From JBBRMQ01 sp038230775 (GTDB taxonomy: Bacteria > Acidobacteriota > Thermoanaerobaculia > Gp7-AA8): DNA of 21,613 nt. Below are positions 14,145 to 20,696 of this stretch, in pieces. The notes beneath the pieces were generated by a model. That model worked only from the letters and a program-made list of their open reading frames with translations, had not been told where the DNA came from and ran no database searches. The stretch covers positions 1 to 21,613 of the forward strand of contig JBBRMQ010000047.1 in assembly GCA_038230775.1 (NCBI GenBank), read 5' to 3'. Made by a program: the position numbers and the translations under genes. The stretch's first letter is position 1. Each line of letters begins with the position of its first letter.

Positions 14145-14150
14145 TTCGCA

Positions 14151-14597
14151 ATGGCTGAGGACGTGAGCGACGTCGTCCGATGCCCGTCATGCGGGCAGGC
14201 GAACCGGGTTCCCGATCTCGAAAGCGGGAAGGCTGCGGTGTGCGGCAAGTGCAAGAAGCCGTTGCTGTCGACGTCGGACGGCGGCCATCCGATCACCGTC
14301 ACCGATACCGACTTCCGTGACCGGATTGCGAACGGAGCCACGGTGGTGGACTTCTGGGCGCCATGGTGCGGGCCGTGCCGCATGATCGCGCCTGTCCTCG
14401 AGCAACTGGCGTCCGAGCGACCCGACGTGCAGTTCGCGAAGCTGAACGTGGACGAGAACCCGCGAACGTCTTCCGCGTTCGGCGTGCAGGGCATCCCGCT
14501 ACTCGTGTTCTTCAAGGACGGGGTGGAGAAGGGCCGTGTCGTTGGCGCCGTTCCGCGCGTCCAGATCGAACAGGCAATCCGGAAGTACCTCGGATAG
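14151..14597 (+). CDS. trxC: Thioredoxin 2-type (zinc-ribbon thioredoxin)
   Basis: A 148-residue cytosolic disulfide reductase. The N-terminal zinc ribbon has C11/C14 (CPSC) and C31/C34 (CGKC). The thioredoxin fold follows from about 45, with active site WCGPC at 72-76 (C73, C76), DFWAPW before it and the cis-proline GIP at 114-116. The layout and length match E. coli TrxC, whose zinc site tunes activity under oxidative stress. The start at ATG 14151 places the ribbon at the usual distance; GTG 14163 (giving VSDVVRCP) is an alternative. There is no Shine-Dalgarno. An AI-2E-family gene starts 3 bases downstream, so the two are likely co-transcribed. Confidence 0.92.
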   Translation: MAEDVSDVVRCPSCGQANRVPDLESGKAAVCGKCKKPLLSTSDGGHPITVTDTDFRDRIANGATVVDFWAPWCGPCRMIAPVLEQLASERPDVQFAKLNVDENPRTSSAFGVQGIPLLVFFKDGVEKGRVVGAVPRVQIEQAIRKYLG

Positions 14598-14600
14598 GCG

Positions 14601-15686
14601 ATGGCGTTCTATGCCCGCGATCCTGCTCATTCAGGTGAGCTCGAGCTCTTCGCGAAGAAGTTGTTCGTGGTCGCCGCGTTTCTGATCCTGGCATCTCTCC
14701 TGTGGGCGGCGCGCGACATCCTCATCCTCATCTTCATTGCGGCGGTCGTGGCGGCCGGGATCTCGCCGGCCGTGCATCGCGTGCGCGTGATGTGGCGCCA
14801 CTTCTTTCATCGCAACCTCTCGCGCGGCACGGCGGTGATGATCGTCTACCTGCCGTTCGTCCTTCTGGCGCTGGCGCTGGTCGTGATCATGGTTCCGCAA
14901 CTGATCAACGACTTCAAGGCGTTGGGCGCGCAACTGCCGGCGCTTCTCGAGGCCAACGTCATCGCGCCACTCGAGCGCTATGTGCCGATGGGTGGAGTGC
15001 GCACGTATCTGAAAGGCGGCGTGAATGTGCCGCGGTCGAGCGTCGTGCTCTACATCCGCAACGCGGCCACCGTCGTCGCGTCGGTCGTCGCGGTGCTCTT
15101 CATGATTGCGTACATGCTGATCGACGCGCACCGGCTACGGAACATGATCCTTCTGATCTATCCGCCGGACGTTCGGGCCGATCGCCGCGCCACGATGCGG
15201 CGGATCTCTGGCCGCATGAGCTCCTGGTTGTCCGCGCAGTTAATTCTCTCCGCGATGATGGGGGTGGCGATCTTCATCACGCTGCTCTTCCTGAGGTTGC
15301 CGTACGCGCTTCCCCTTGCGATCCTTGCCACCATCGGTGAGATGGTCCCTGTGATCGGACCGATCGTCGGCACCGCGCCCGCGCTGGCGATCGCCATCCT
15401 GCATTCGCGGTGGCAGTTCTGGTCCGTGCTCATCGTCGCGATTGTGCTGCAGAAGATCGAGAACTTCGTCGTGGCGCCACGCGTGATGTCGAGCAAAGTC
15501 TCGATCTCGCCGCTGGCGGTCTTCATCGCCTTCATGACCGGCGCCGCCCTCCTCGGCATCGTCGGCGCGATCATGGCGATCCCCGTCGCCGCCATCGTGC
15601 AGGTCGCGTACGAAGAGGTCTTCGTCAAGAAGCGCGAACGGCGGCTGGATGTCGACCGGGCGGGAACGTTGAGTAGAAGAAGCTAG
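14601..15686 (+). CDS. AI-2E family (PerM/YdiK-like) transporter
   Basis: A 361-residue polytopic membrane protein. Hydrophobic spans lie near residues 20-37, 39-56, 79-98, 155-175, 213-231, 235-265 and 303-335, with the large soluble loop after the third span typical of the AI-2E exporter family. Family motifs are EMVPVIGPIVG (247-257) and LQKIENFVVAPRVM (283-296) followed by ISPL. Members include TqsA, linked to autoinducer-2 export, and others that act as Na+/H+ antiporters, so the substrate cannot be assigned. The C-terminus is basic (KKRERRLDVDR). It follows trxC by 3 bases, with only a weak GGATAGG upstream. The stop codon lies in the left arm of the AGCTGGGA inverted repeat. Confidence 0.88.
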   Translation: MAFYARDPAHSGELELFAKKLFVVAAFLILASLLWAARDILILIFIAAVVAAGISPAVHRVRVMWRHFFHRNLSRGTAVMIVYLPFVLLALALVVIMVPQLINDFKALGAQLPALLEANVIAPLERYVPMGGVRTYLKGGVNVPRSSVVLYIRNAATVVASVVAVLFMIAYMLIDAHRLRNMILLIYPPDVRADRRATMRRISGRMSSWLSAQLILSAMMGVAIFITLLFLRLPYALPLAILATIGEMVPVIGPIVGTAPALAIAILHSRWQFWSVLIVAIVLQKIENFVVAPRVMSSKVSISPLAVFIAFMTGAALLGIVGAIMAIPVAAIVQVAYEEVFVKKRERRLDVDRAGTLSRRS

Positions 15687-15730
15687 GAAGCTGGGAAGGA
15701 ATCCGTTCCAGGCTTTCCAGCTTCCCAGCT
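15681..15730. repeat. Inverted repeat built of AGCTGGGA octads (class 2)
   Basis: The left arm (15681-15700) contains AGCTAGGA and AGCTGGGA; the right arm (15711-15730) contains their complements, ending TTCCCAGCT. The arms pair at 16 of 20 positions around a 10-base loop. The arm overlaps the stop codon of the AI-2E-family gene. The hairpin may act as a terminator or RNA stabiliser, but no T-run follows. Confidence 0.75.
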
Positions 15731-15741
15731 CGCTTTAAAGT

Positions 15742-15747
15742 TACAAT
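15742..15747 (+). promoter_or_regulatory. Putative -10 box (TACAAT) for the barrel-like secreted protein
   Basis: TACAAT matches the sigma70 -10 at five of six positions. A start near 15754 would give a leader of about 27 bases containing AGAGG at 15771-15775, five bases before the ATG. No convincing -35 is present. The upstream inverted repeat would separate this transcript from the trxC operon. Confidence 0.38.
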
Positions 15748-15780
15748 CCAAACGACTCCCCGCGACGGATAGAGGTGTGC

Positions 15781-17052
15781 ATGCGTCAATGGACCGCCGC
15801 GGCTCTGCTGCTATTTCCCACGATTGCGCTCGCCCAGAGCGACTGGACGTTTCGCCATCGCCTCGAGTTGCGTGGCAATCTGCGCGACAGTCACGAACAG
15901 CGATTCGCCCTCAAGTTCCCGTTTCCCAGCGATTTTCTGCCGATCGGTCAGACGACCGGTTTCGAAGAGACGGTGAACTCGGGACGCCATCTCGAGTTGA
16001 GCGTCGCGCAGATCCGTCTGGACGCGACGTACAAGAATCTCTTTGCCGCGCACATGCAGTTTCATGTGCAGGACAAGTACCGCCGCAATCCGACGTCCGA
16101 GGATCGGAAGACGGACGCGGATGAGGTGTGGGTCCGCCTCGGCCCCAGGCCTGAGTTTCTCGAGCGGCCTCCGTCCACGTCCGTCTTTCTGCAGATGGGC
16201 AAGTTTCCGCACATGGAGCGACAGCCGATCCGTCTTCTTGAAAGCTACGGTCTTGCGGCCACCGCATTCAATCGGTTCGAGGATGTCGGCTTCATGGCGG
16301 GCGGCAGCGTCGGACGGAATCTCTATTGGCGGCTCACCGCGACGAGCGGCAATCCGCTCTTTTTTCGCGACACGAACGCGCTCGCGGGAGACAACGGCGT
16401 CCGTGAGTTGCTGCACAAGAATCCCGATCCGAAACTCAAGTCGGGCTTTCCCATCCTCTACAACACCGAGACCGAGGGCTACTTCCTGAAGACGAAGAAT
16501 GTGCAGTTCGGCCAGGGTCTTGGCTACCGCTGGCAGAACGAGGCGCAGACCGCCGGCTTCGACGCCATCATTTTTCACTACCGCAGGAAGATGCCGTTCG
16601 AAGAGAAGCTGACCGGCACGTTCTACGGCGCGGACCTCGACCTGCTCGACGGTCCGGATGGATTCGGGATCAGCCTTCCGATCCGCGGCAACCGCAAGGA
16701 GGAAACCGGAGCGCGCGTCTACAGCGAGTGGCAGCACCTGACGGCGATCGCGCAATTCACGAAGCAACAGGTCGCGGGGCTGCACCGCCAGGGCGAGGAG
16801 CTCGAAGTCGGTTACCAGTTCCCGCGCGTGCAGCCCGTCGTGCGGTGGAGTGGCCTTCAGAATTTCTTCAAGGGACCGAAGACGTTCCTGTCGCCGAGCG
16901 TGTGGTGGAACTGGGTGAAGATCGATTACGGAGTTCGCATCACGCTCACGAAGCAGGTGGATCTCACGGTGGAGCGCGCCAGACACAATATCGTGGCGCC
17001 GCGGAAGCTGAATCTTGGCGAGACACTCGCGACGTTGCGGGTGAGAATCTGA
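15781..17052 (+). CDS. Secreted beta-barrel/porin-like protein of unknown function
   Basis: A 423-residue protein with a Sec signal peptide (MRQWTAAALLLFPTIALAQS, cleavage after about residue 19). The mature chain is rich in alternating-polarity, aromatic-bounded strands (LELSVAQIRLDATY, AHMQFHVQDKY, DEVWVRLGPR, LTAIAQFTKQQ, ELEVGYQF, KIDYGVRITLTKQVDLTVE), as in outer-membrane barrels of the phosphate-selective or alginate-export porin type. A short helix-like stretch, RQPIRLLESYGLAATAFNRFEDVG, interrupts the strands. I cannot place it in a named family. It ends LGETLATLRVRI rather than in an aromatic residue, which is slightly atypical for a BAM substrate. AGAGG precedes ATG 15781 by five bases; GTG 15775 is an alternative start but would leave the ribosome-binding site inside the gene. 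It is flanked on both sides by class-2 inverted repeats, so it is probably transcribed alone. Confidence 0.7.
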   Translation: MRQWTAAALLLFPTIALAQSDWTFRHRLELRGNLRDSHEQRFALKFPFPSDFLPIGQTTGFEETVNSGRHLELSVAQIRLDATYKNLFAAHMQFHVQDKYRRNPTSEDRKTDADEVWVRLGPRPEFLERPPSTSVFLQMGKFPHMERQPIRLLESYGLAATAFNRFEDVGFMAGGSVGRNLYWRLTATSGNPLFFRDTNALAGDNGVRELLHKNPDPKLKSGFPILYNTETEGYFLKTKNVQFGQGLGYRWQNEAQTAGFDAIIFHYRRKMPFEEKLTGTFYGADLDLLDGPDGFGISLPIRGNRKEETGARVYSEWQHLTAIAQFTKQQVAGLHRQGEELEVGYQFPRVQPVVRWSGLQNFFKGPKTFLSPSVWWNWVKIDYGVRITLTKQVDLTVERARHNIVAPRKLNLGETLATLRVRI

Positions 17053-17067
17053 TGCTTGCGGCCGCTA

Positions 17068-17172
17068 CCGCGCCGCGTTGTCGGTTTTCGGGTGTCGGTT
17101 GTCAGAAGCCACGCTGAGAAGGGCTCGGCTATTTTTGACAACCGATCACCGACAACCGACAACGCAGCGCGG
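17068..17172. repeat. Long inverted repeat built of GGTTGTC-type units (class 2)
   Basis: Two 37-base arms (17068-17104 and 17136-17172) pair with few mismatches around a 31-base loop. Units are GTTGTCGG, TTTTCGGG, TGTCGGTTGTCA on the left and their complements on the right, bordered by CCGCGC / GCGCGG. It is the partner of the 460-533 repeat. A further perfect small hairpin (GCAGCGC, loop GGA, GCGCTGC) spans 17164-17180 at the right border. Confidence 0.88.
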
Positions 17173-17232
17173 AGCGCTGCAAAAGATCCGGCGCATCCTT
17201 TGCTCTAACCACGAGTGGAGGCACCAAACCAA

Positions 17233-17469
17233 ATGCGTAACGAAATGATCGGCGCCGTTGTGCGGCGAGCCATTGAGCATCCCGAATTCCGCCGGCGTCT
17301 CATGGACAACCCGCAAGAAGCGCTCGACGCCCATGGCTTCGCGCTCGCGGCCGGCGACATGGCGGAGATCGAGAAGATCCGCGGCGAGTTGAACGGTTCC
17401 GACAACTCCGACGTCGAGCAGAAGCTCGTCACGATCGCGGAACAGTACGGAGTCCATCCCAGGAAATAA
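17233..17469 (+). CDS. NHLP/Os1348-like small protein (RiPP-leader-like)
   Basis: A 78-residue helical protein. Its first 50 residues (VRRAIEHPEFRRRLMDNPQE, ALDAHGFALAAGDMAEIEKI) match the pattern of nitrile-hydratase-leader-like peptides of the Os1348 type, commonly written DPEFRxRLLxDPxxALxxxGLxLTxEE. Known relatives precede modified peptides, but many sit alone. The C-terminal 28 residues (GELNGSDNSDVEQKLVTIAE, then QYGVHPRK) contain no Cys and few Ser/Thr, there is no clear GG or GA cleavage site, and no maturase or peptidase-transporter is in the window. A small helical protein is as likely as a precursor peptide. GGAGG at 17217-17221 lies 11 bases before ATG 17233, which decides against the GTG at 17215. 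It is flanked by inverted repeats on both sides. Confidence 0.72.
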   Translation: MRNEMIGAVVRRAIEHPEFRRRLMDNPQEALDAHGFALAAGDMAEIEKIRGELNGSDNSDVEQKLVTIAEQYGVHPRK

Positions 17470-17477
17470 GGACGAGC

Positions 17478-17524
17478 AGGTCGGAGGTCGCAGGTCGGTC
17501 TTCCCGATCCGCGACCAGCGACGG
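17478..17524. repeat. Imperfect inverted repeat built of AGGTCGG/AGGTCGC heptads (class 2)
   Basis: Three direct heptads, AGGTCGG, AGGTCGC and AGGTCGG (17478-17498), face a decayed complementary arm (17504-17524, containing GCGACCAGCGAC) across a 5-base loop. About 15 of 21 positions pair. It begins 9 bases after the stop of the NHLP-like gene. Confidence 0.65.
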
Positions 17525-17577
17525 GCGATGGAAACCTTTCCTCCCGCCAAAGCGTCCAACGCCCAGGAAATTTGTCC

Positions 17578-17594
17578 CGAACCCGATGGGTTCG
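17578..17594 (+). other. Small perfect hairpin upstream of the Kelch-repeat gene
   Basis: CGAACCC, loop GAT, GGGTTCG forms a 7-bp stem 46 bases before the Kelch protein start. There is no T-run. It could end the NHLP-like transcript or be a leader structure. The rest of the gap 17525-17640 shows only a weak GAGG (17623-17626), 14 bases from the start. Confidence 0.4.
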
Positions 17595-17640
17595 CAACTG
17601 TCGCTGCGTCATTCCTTTTCCTGAGGCCAAACACATTCGA

Positions 17641-19608
17641 ATGAGCGATTTCTGGGCGAAGCGCTTTCTTGTCGTCATCTCTCTGCTGTTCTGCGCATCA
17701 ACGGCAATCGCCGCGCACCCCTCCGCGCGCTACGAGACGCGGATGGCGTACGACGCAGCGGCACGGCGCGGCATCCTCTTCGGCGGAGTGACCGCAAACG
17801 ACACCGGAACGAAACAGGCCTACTACCTCGGCGACACCTGGGAGTGGACAGGAACGAAATGGGTGCAGGTATTTCCGATCCATTCGCCTGCGGGCCGGTC
17901 CGGTCCCGTGATGGTGTACGACTCGATCCGCCAGCACATCGTTCTCTTCGGCGGTCACGGAACGACCGCGGACCTCCACGACACGTGGTACTTCAACGGC
18001 AACGACTGGGTGCAGATCAACACTCCGAACGCGCCTCCAGCGCGTTTCCTGTCCTCAGGTGCGTATGACTCCGCCCGCGACAAGATCGTGATCTTCGGCG
18101 GCACGCAGACGACCACCACGAACAACGTCGTCACCAACACCACGATTTACGACACCTGGGAGTTCGACGGAACGACATGGCGTCAGATCGGCGGCGAAGG
18201 CCCACACGTCGCCAAACCCGTACTCGTTTACGACGAAGCCCGCAATCAGGTCCTGATGGTTGGCATCGACGACAAAGCGAACACGCTGATGTACGCCTAC
18301 GACGCGGCGGCAGGAACCTGGAAGCAGTTGAAGCCGGCGACGCTGCCGGCGTGCGCGAACGAAGGCCTTCTTCTCTACGACACGACGAACTCCAAACCGT
18401 TCTTCACCAGCGGCATCTGCAGCTTGACTGCCGTGGACAACGAGACGCTCGAGTGGGACGGCACGAACTGGACGAAGCTCGTCGTGAAAGCGAACGCGGC
18501 GCGGGTCTTCGGCGCTGCGGCGATCTTCGACATCGCGCGCGATACCGCTGTCGAATTCGGCGGAATTCCGCCCGGCCCCTCGCCCTGGAGCATCACGTAC
18601 ATCTTCACCTTCGACGCGGGCTGGGTCGCGATCAACGATACGGCCTCTCCCGGAGCGCGCTCGCTGTTCTCGCTGACGGCTGATCCGGCGCGCAATACCC
18701 TCTGGCTATTTGGCGGCATGGACGAGACCAGCACCTTCGATGATCTCTGGCAGTTCCAGAACGGGATCTGGTCCTTGATCACCGTCACCGACAGTGCACC
18801 AACCAGCTGCCTGACACCGACGGCCGCATTCGACACCGATCGCTCGAAGCTCGTCGTTGTTTGCGCCTCTTCCGCTGTGTTCGAGTGGGACGGTGCGAAG
18901 TGGGCAAAGTTCGCTGGCCTCAAGACCGAGCCCGGCGCGCGCCGCTTCAGCAGCATGACGTACGACCAGACGCTCAAGAAGACGGTGCTCTTCGGTGGCT
19001 TCGAAGGCACGAACTACATCGACGAGACGTGGACGTGGGACGGAACCCAGTGGTCGCGAGTGAAGAACAATCCGGCGCCATCGCGCGATCTCGCATCGAT
19101 GTGGTGGGATCCCACTCTGAAGAAGACCGTGCTTTACGGCGGACTCGGACGCCTCACCAGCGATGACCGTCTGACTCGATACGACGACATGTGGACGTTC
19201 GACGGCTCCGGATGGACCCAGTTGAAACCGGCGAGCGGAACACCGGGAATGCGCTACGGCGCGCAGAGCGCGATCGATCCGCGCACCAATCATCTGATTC
19301 TCTTCGGCGGCCTTCGCGCCGATAACGGTACGCCGGTGCCGCCGGCGACGACTCCGCCGCAGATTCAGGTGTACGCCGGCGACACGTGGGAGTGGGACGG
19401 AACTGCCTGGACGAAGAAGACCACCGTCGGAGCTCCGCCGGCCCGTGAAAATGGCGGCATGGCCTTCGATCCGACGCTCAACGTGATGGTGATGTACGGC
19501 GGCTATGCCGGCCATTACCTGTCCGACATGTGGACGCTCACCGGCAACACCTGGAGTGTGCGTCCGGAGACCGCAGGCGGCCGCCGGCGCGCCGTTTCCA
19601 ACCATTAA
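17641..19608 (+). CDS. Secreted protein of twelve Kelch-like repeats
   Basis: A 655-residue protein with a Sec signal peptide (KRFLVVISLLFCASTAIAA, residues 7-25) followed entirely by about twelve repeats of roughly 50 residues. Each repeat has a hydrophobic strand ending FGG (ILFGGV, IVLFGGHG, IVIFGG, LWLFGG, TVLFGG, TVLYGG, LILFGG, VMVMYGG) and a DTWEWDGTxW strand (TWEWTGTKW, TWYFNGNDW, TWEFDGTTW, LEWDGTNW, LWQFQNGIW, FEWDGAKW, TWTWDGTQW, MWTFDGSGW, TWEWDGTAW). Repeats 4, 5 and 8 have lost the Gly-Gly. Twelve blades suggest two six-bladed propellers; such domains bind proteins or glycans and no enzyme site is evident. The C-terminus is short and basic (GGRRRAVSNH). ATG 17641 is chosen because it begins the signal peptide. 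Confidence 0.88.
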   Translation: MSDFWAKRFLVVISLLFCASTAIAAHPSARYETRMAYDAAARRGILFGGVTANDTGTKQAYYLGDTWEWTGTKWVQVFPIHSPAGRSGPVMVYDSIRQHIVLFGGHGTTADLHDTWYFNGNDWVQINTPNAPPARFLSSGAYDSARDKIVIFGGTQTTTTNNVVTNTTIYDTWEFDGTTWRQIGGEGPHVAKPVLVYDEARNQVLMVGIDDKANTLMYAYDAAAGTWKQLKPATLPACANEGLLLYDTTNSKPFFTSGICSLTAVDNETLEWDGTNWTKLVVKANAARVFGAAAIFDIARDTAVEFGGIPPGPSPWSITYIFTFDAGWVAINDTASPGARSLFSLTADPARNTLWLFGGMDETSTFDDLWQFQNGIWSLITVTDSAPTSCLTPTAAFDTDRSKLVVVCASSAVFEWDGAKWAKFAGLKTEPGARRFSSMTYDQTLKKTVLFGGFEGTNYIDETWTWDGTQWSRVKNNPAPSRDLASMWWDPTLKKTVLYGGLGRLTSDDRLTRYDDMWTFDGSGWTQLKPASGTPGMRYGAQSAIDPRTNHLILFGGLRADNGTPVPPATTPPQIQVYAGDTWEWDGTAWTKKTTVGAPPARENGGMAFDPTLNVMVMYGGYAGHYLSDMWTLTGNTWSVRPETAGGRRRAVSNH

Positions 19609-19616
19609 TCGTGTGC

Positions 19617-19622
19617 TAACGT
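19617..19622 (+). promoter_or_regulatory. Putative -10 box (TAACGT) for deoC
   Basis: TAACGT ends 9 bases before ATG 19632; the interval AGTCGCCCC has no Shine-Dalgarno. The same spacing is seen for the asparaginase gene. A leaderless deoC transcript starting in the 23-base gap after the Kelch gene is possible; read-through from upstream is the alternative. Confidence 0.28.
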
Positions 19623-19631
19623 AGTCGCCCC

Positions 19632-20588
19632 ATGAGCGACACCGCCCTCATCAGCCCGCCGTCCTTCAATGCTGTCGCGCTTCGCCGCAGCCTGGGCGAC
19701 GCGCTGGAGATGGTGCACGGTGTCGATGCGGTGGCAGTGGAAGAGCGCGCGTCATCACTCGCCAAACGCTCGCTGAAGAAAGACTCGAAGGTCTGGGGTC
19801 TCAAGCTGGCGATCAGCATGATCGATCTCACCACGCTGGAGGGGAAAGATACTCGCGGCAAAGTGTGGGCGCTCTGCCAGAAGGCGATGCGGCCTGATCC
19901 TTCCGATCGCGACATTCCTCACGTCGGCGCGGTGTGCGTCTATCCGTCGATGATCGGCTTCGTCAAGGAAGCCCTCGGCCACAGCGGCGTTCACATCGCC
20001 TCGGTGGCCACGGGCTTCCCGAGCGGACAGACATTCCTGCCGATCAAGATCGACGAGACGCAGCAGGCCGTCGCCGCGGGCGCCGACGAGATCGACATGG
20101 TCATCGACCGCGGCGCATTCCTCTCCGGCGACTACCAGAAAGTCTTCGATGAGGTGGCCGAGGTGAAGGAGGCGTGCGGTCCGGCGCATCTGAAGGTCAT
20201 CCTCGAGACCGGTGAGCTCGCGAACTACGATCAGGTGCGCAAGGCGTCCCTCATCTCGATGTTCGCCGGCGCGGACTTCATCAAGACCTCGACCGGCAAA
20301 GTCACGACGAACGCCACGCTGCCGGTGACACTCGTGATGCTGGAGGCGATCCGCGACTTTCATCACGCCACCGGCAAGAAGATCGGAATGAAGCCGGCGG
20401 GGGGCATCGCAAATGCCAAGCTCGCCCTCGCGTACCTCGTCGTGCTCTACGAAACCCTCGGCCCCGAATGGATGACGCCAGACCTGTTCCGCCTCGGCGC
20501 CTCGTCGCTGCTGAATGACATCCTCATGCAATTGAAGAAAGAGAAGACGGGCGCGTATCAGAGTGGCGACTACTTCACCATGGATTGA
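19632..20588 (+). CDS. deoC: Deoxyribose-phosphate aldolase, long eukaryote-like type
   Basis: A 318-residue class I aldolase that splits 2-deoxy-D-ribose 5-phosphate into acetaldehyde and glyceraldehyde 3-phosphate in deoxynucleoside catabolism. The Schiff-base lysine is K218 in FIKTSTGK, the proton-relay residues are D155 in EIDMVID and K254 in GMKPAGGI, and the early motif ISMIDLTTL is present. The protein is about 60 residues longer than the E. coli enzyme and has the N-terminal helical extension and C-terminal tail (LFRLGASSLLNDI) of the animal-type enzyme, which has the same overall length as I recall. It is followed by an aldehyde dehydrogenase that could oxidise the acetaldehyde, a pairing that supports deoxyribose catabolism. 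The stop codon overlaps the first heptad of the downstream repeat. Confidence 0.93.
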   Translation: MSDTALISPPSFNAVALRRSLGDALEMVHGVDAVAVEERASSLAKRSLKKDSKVWGLKLAISMIDLTTLEGKDTRGKVWALCQKAMRPDPSDRDIPHVGAVCVYPSMIGFVKEALGHSGVHIASVATGFPSGQTFLPIKIDETQQAVAAGADEIDMVIDRGAFLSGDYQKVFDEVAEVKEACGPAHLKVILETGELANYDQVRKASLISMFAGADFIKTSTGKVTTNATLPVTLVMLEAIRDFHHATGKKIGMKPAGGIANAKLALAYLVVLYETLGPEWMTPDLFRLGASSLLNDILMQLKKEKTGAYQSGDYFTMD

Positions 20589-20672
20589 ATGCAGAATGCA
20601 GAATGCAGAATGCAGAACGCAGAATGCAGATTGAGATGACTTTCTGCATTCTGCGTTCTGCATTCTGCATTC
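20587..20672. repeat. Perfect 30-bp inverted repeat of GAATGCA heptads (class 2)
   Basis: The left arm is a tandem array GAATGCA x4, GAACGCA, GAATGCA, GA (20587-20630). The right arm (20642-20672) is its complement with the variant TGCGTTC at the mirrored position. Bases 20601-20630 and 20643-20672 pair perfectly over 30 bp. It lies between deoC and the aldehyde dehydrogenase gene, where a transcript hairpin would attenuate or protect part of the message. Confidence 0.93.
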
Positions 20673-20696
20673 GTTAATCGAATGTCGAACTTCTAA

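Noticed and set aside
15811..16986. Long minus-strand open frame opposite the barrel-like protein
   Set aside because: It has no recognisable motif or start signal, while the plus-strand frame has a signal peptide and a ribosome-binding site.
17233..19608. A RiPP biosynthetic cluster
   Set aside because: Only a leader-like small protein is present. No modification enzyme, peptidase or dedicated exporter lies in the window, and Kelch repeats are not known maturases.
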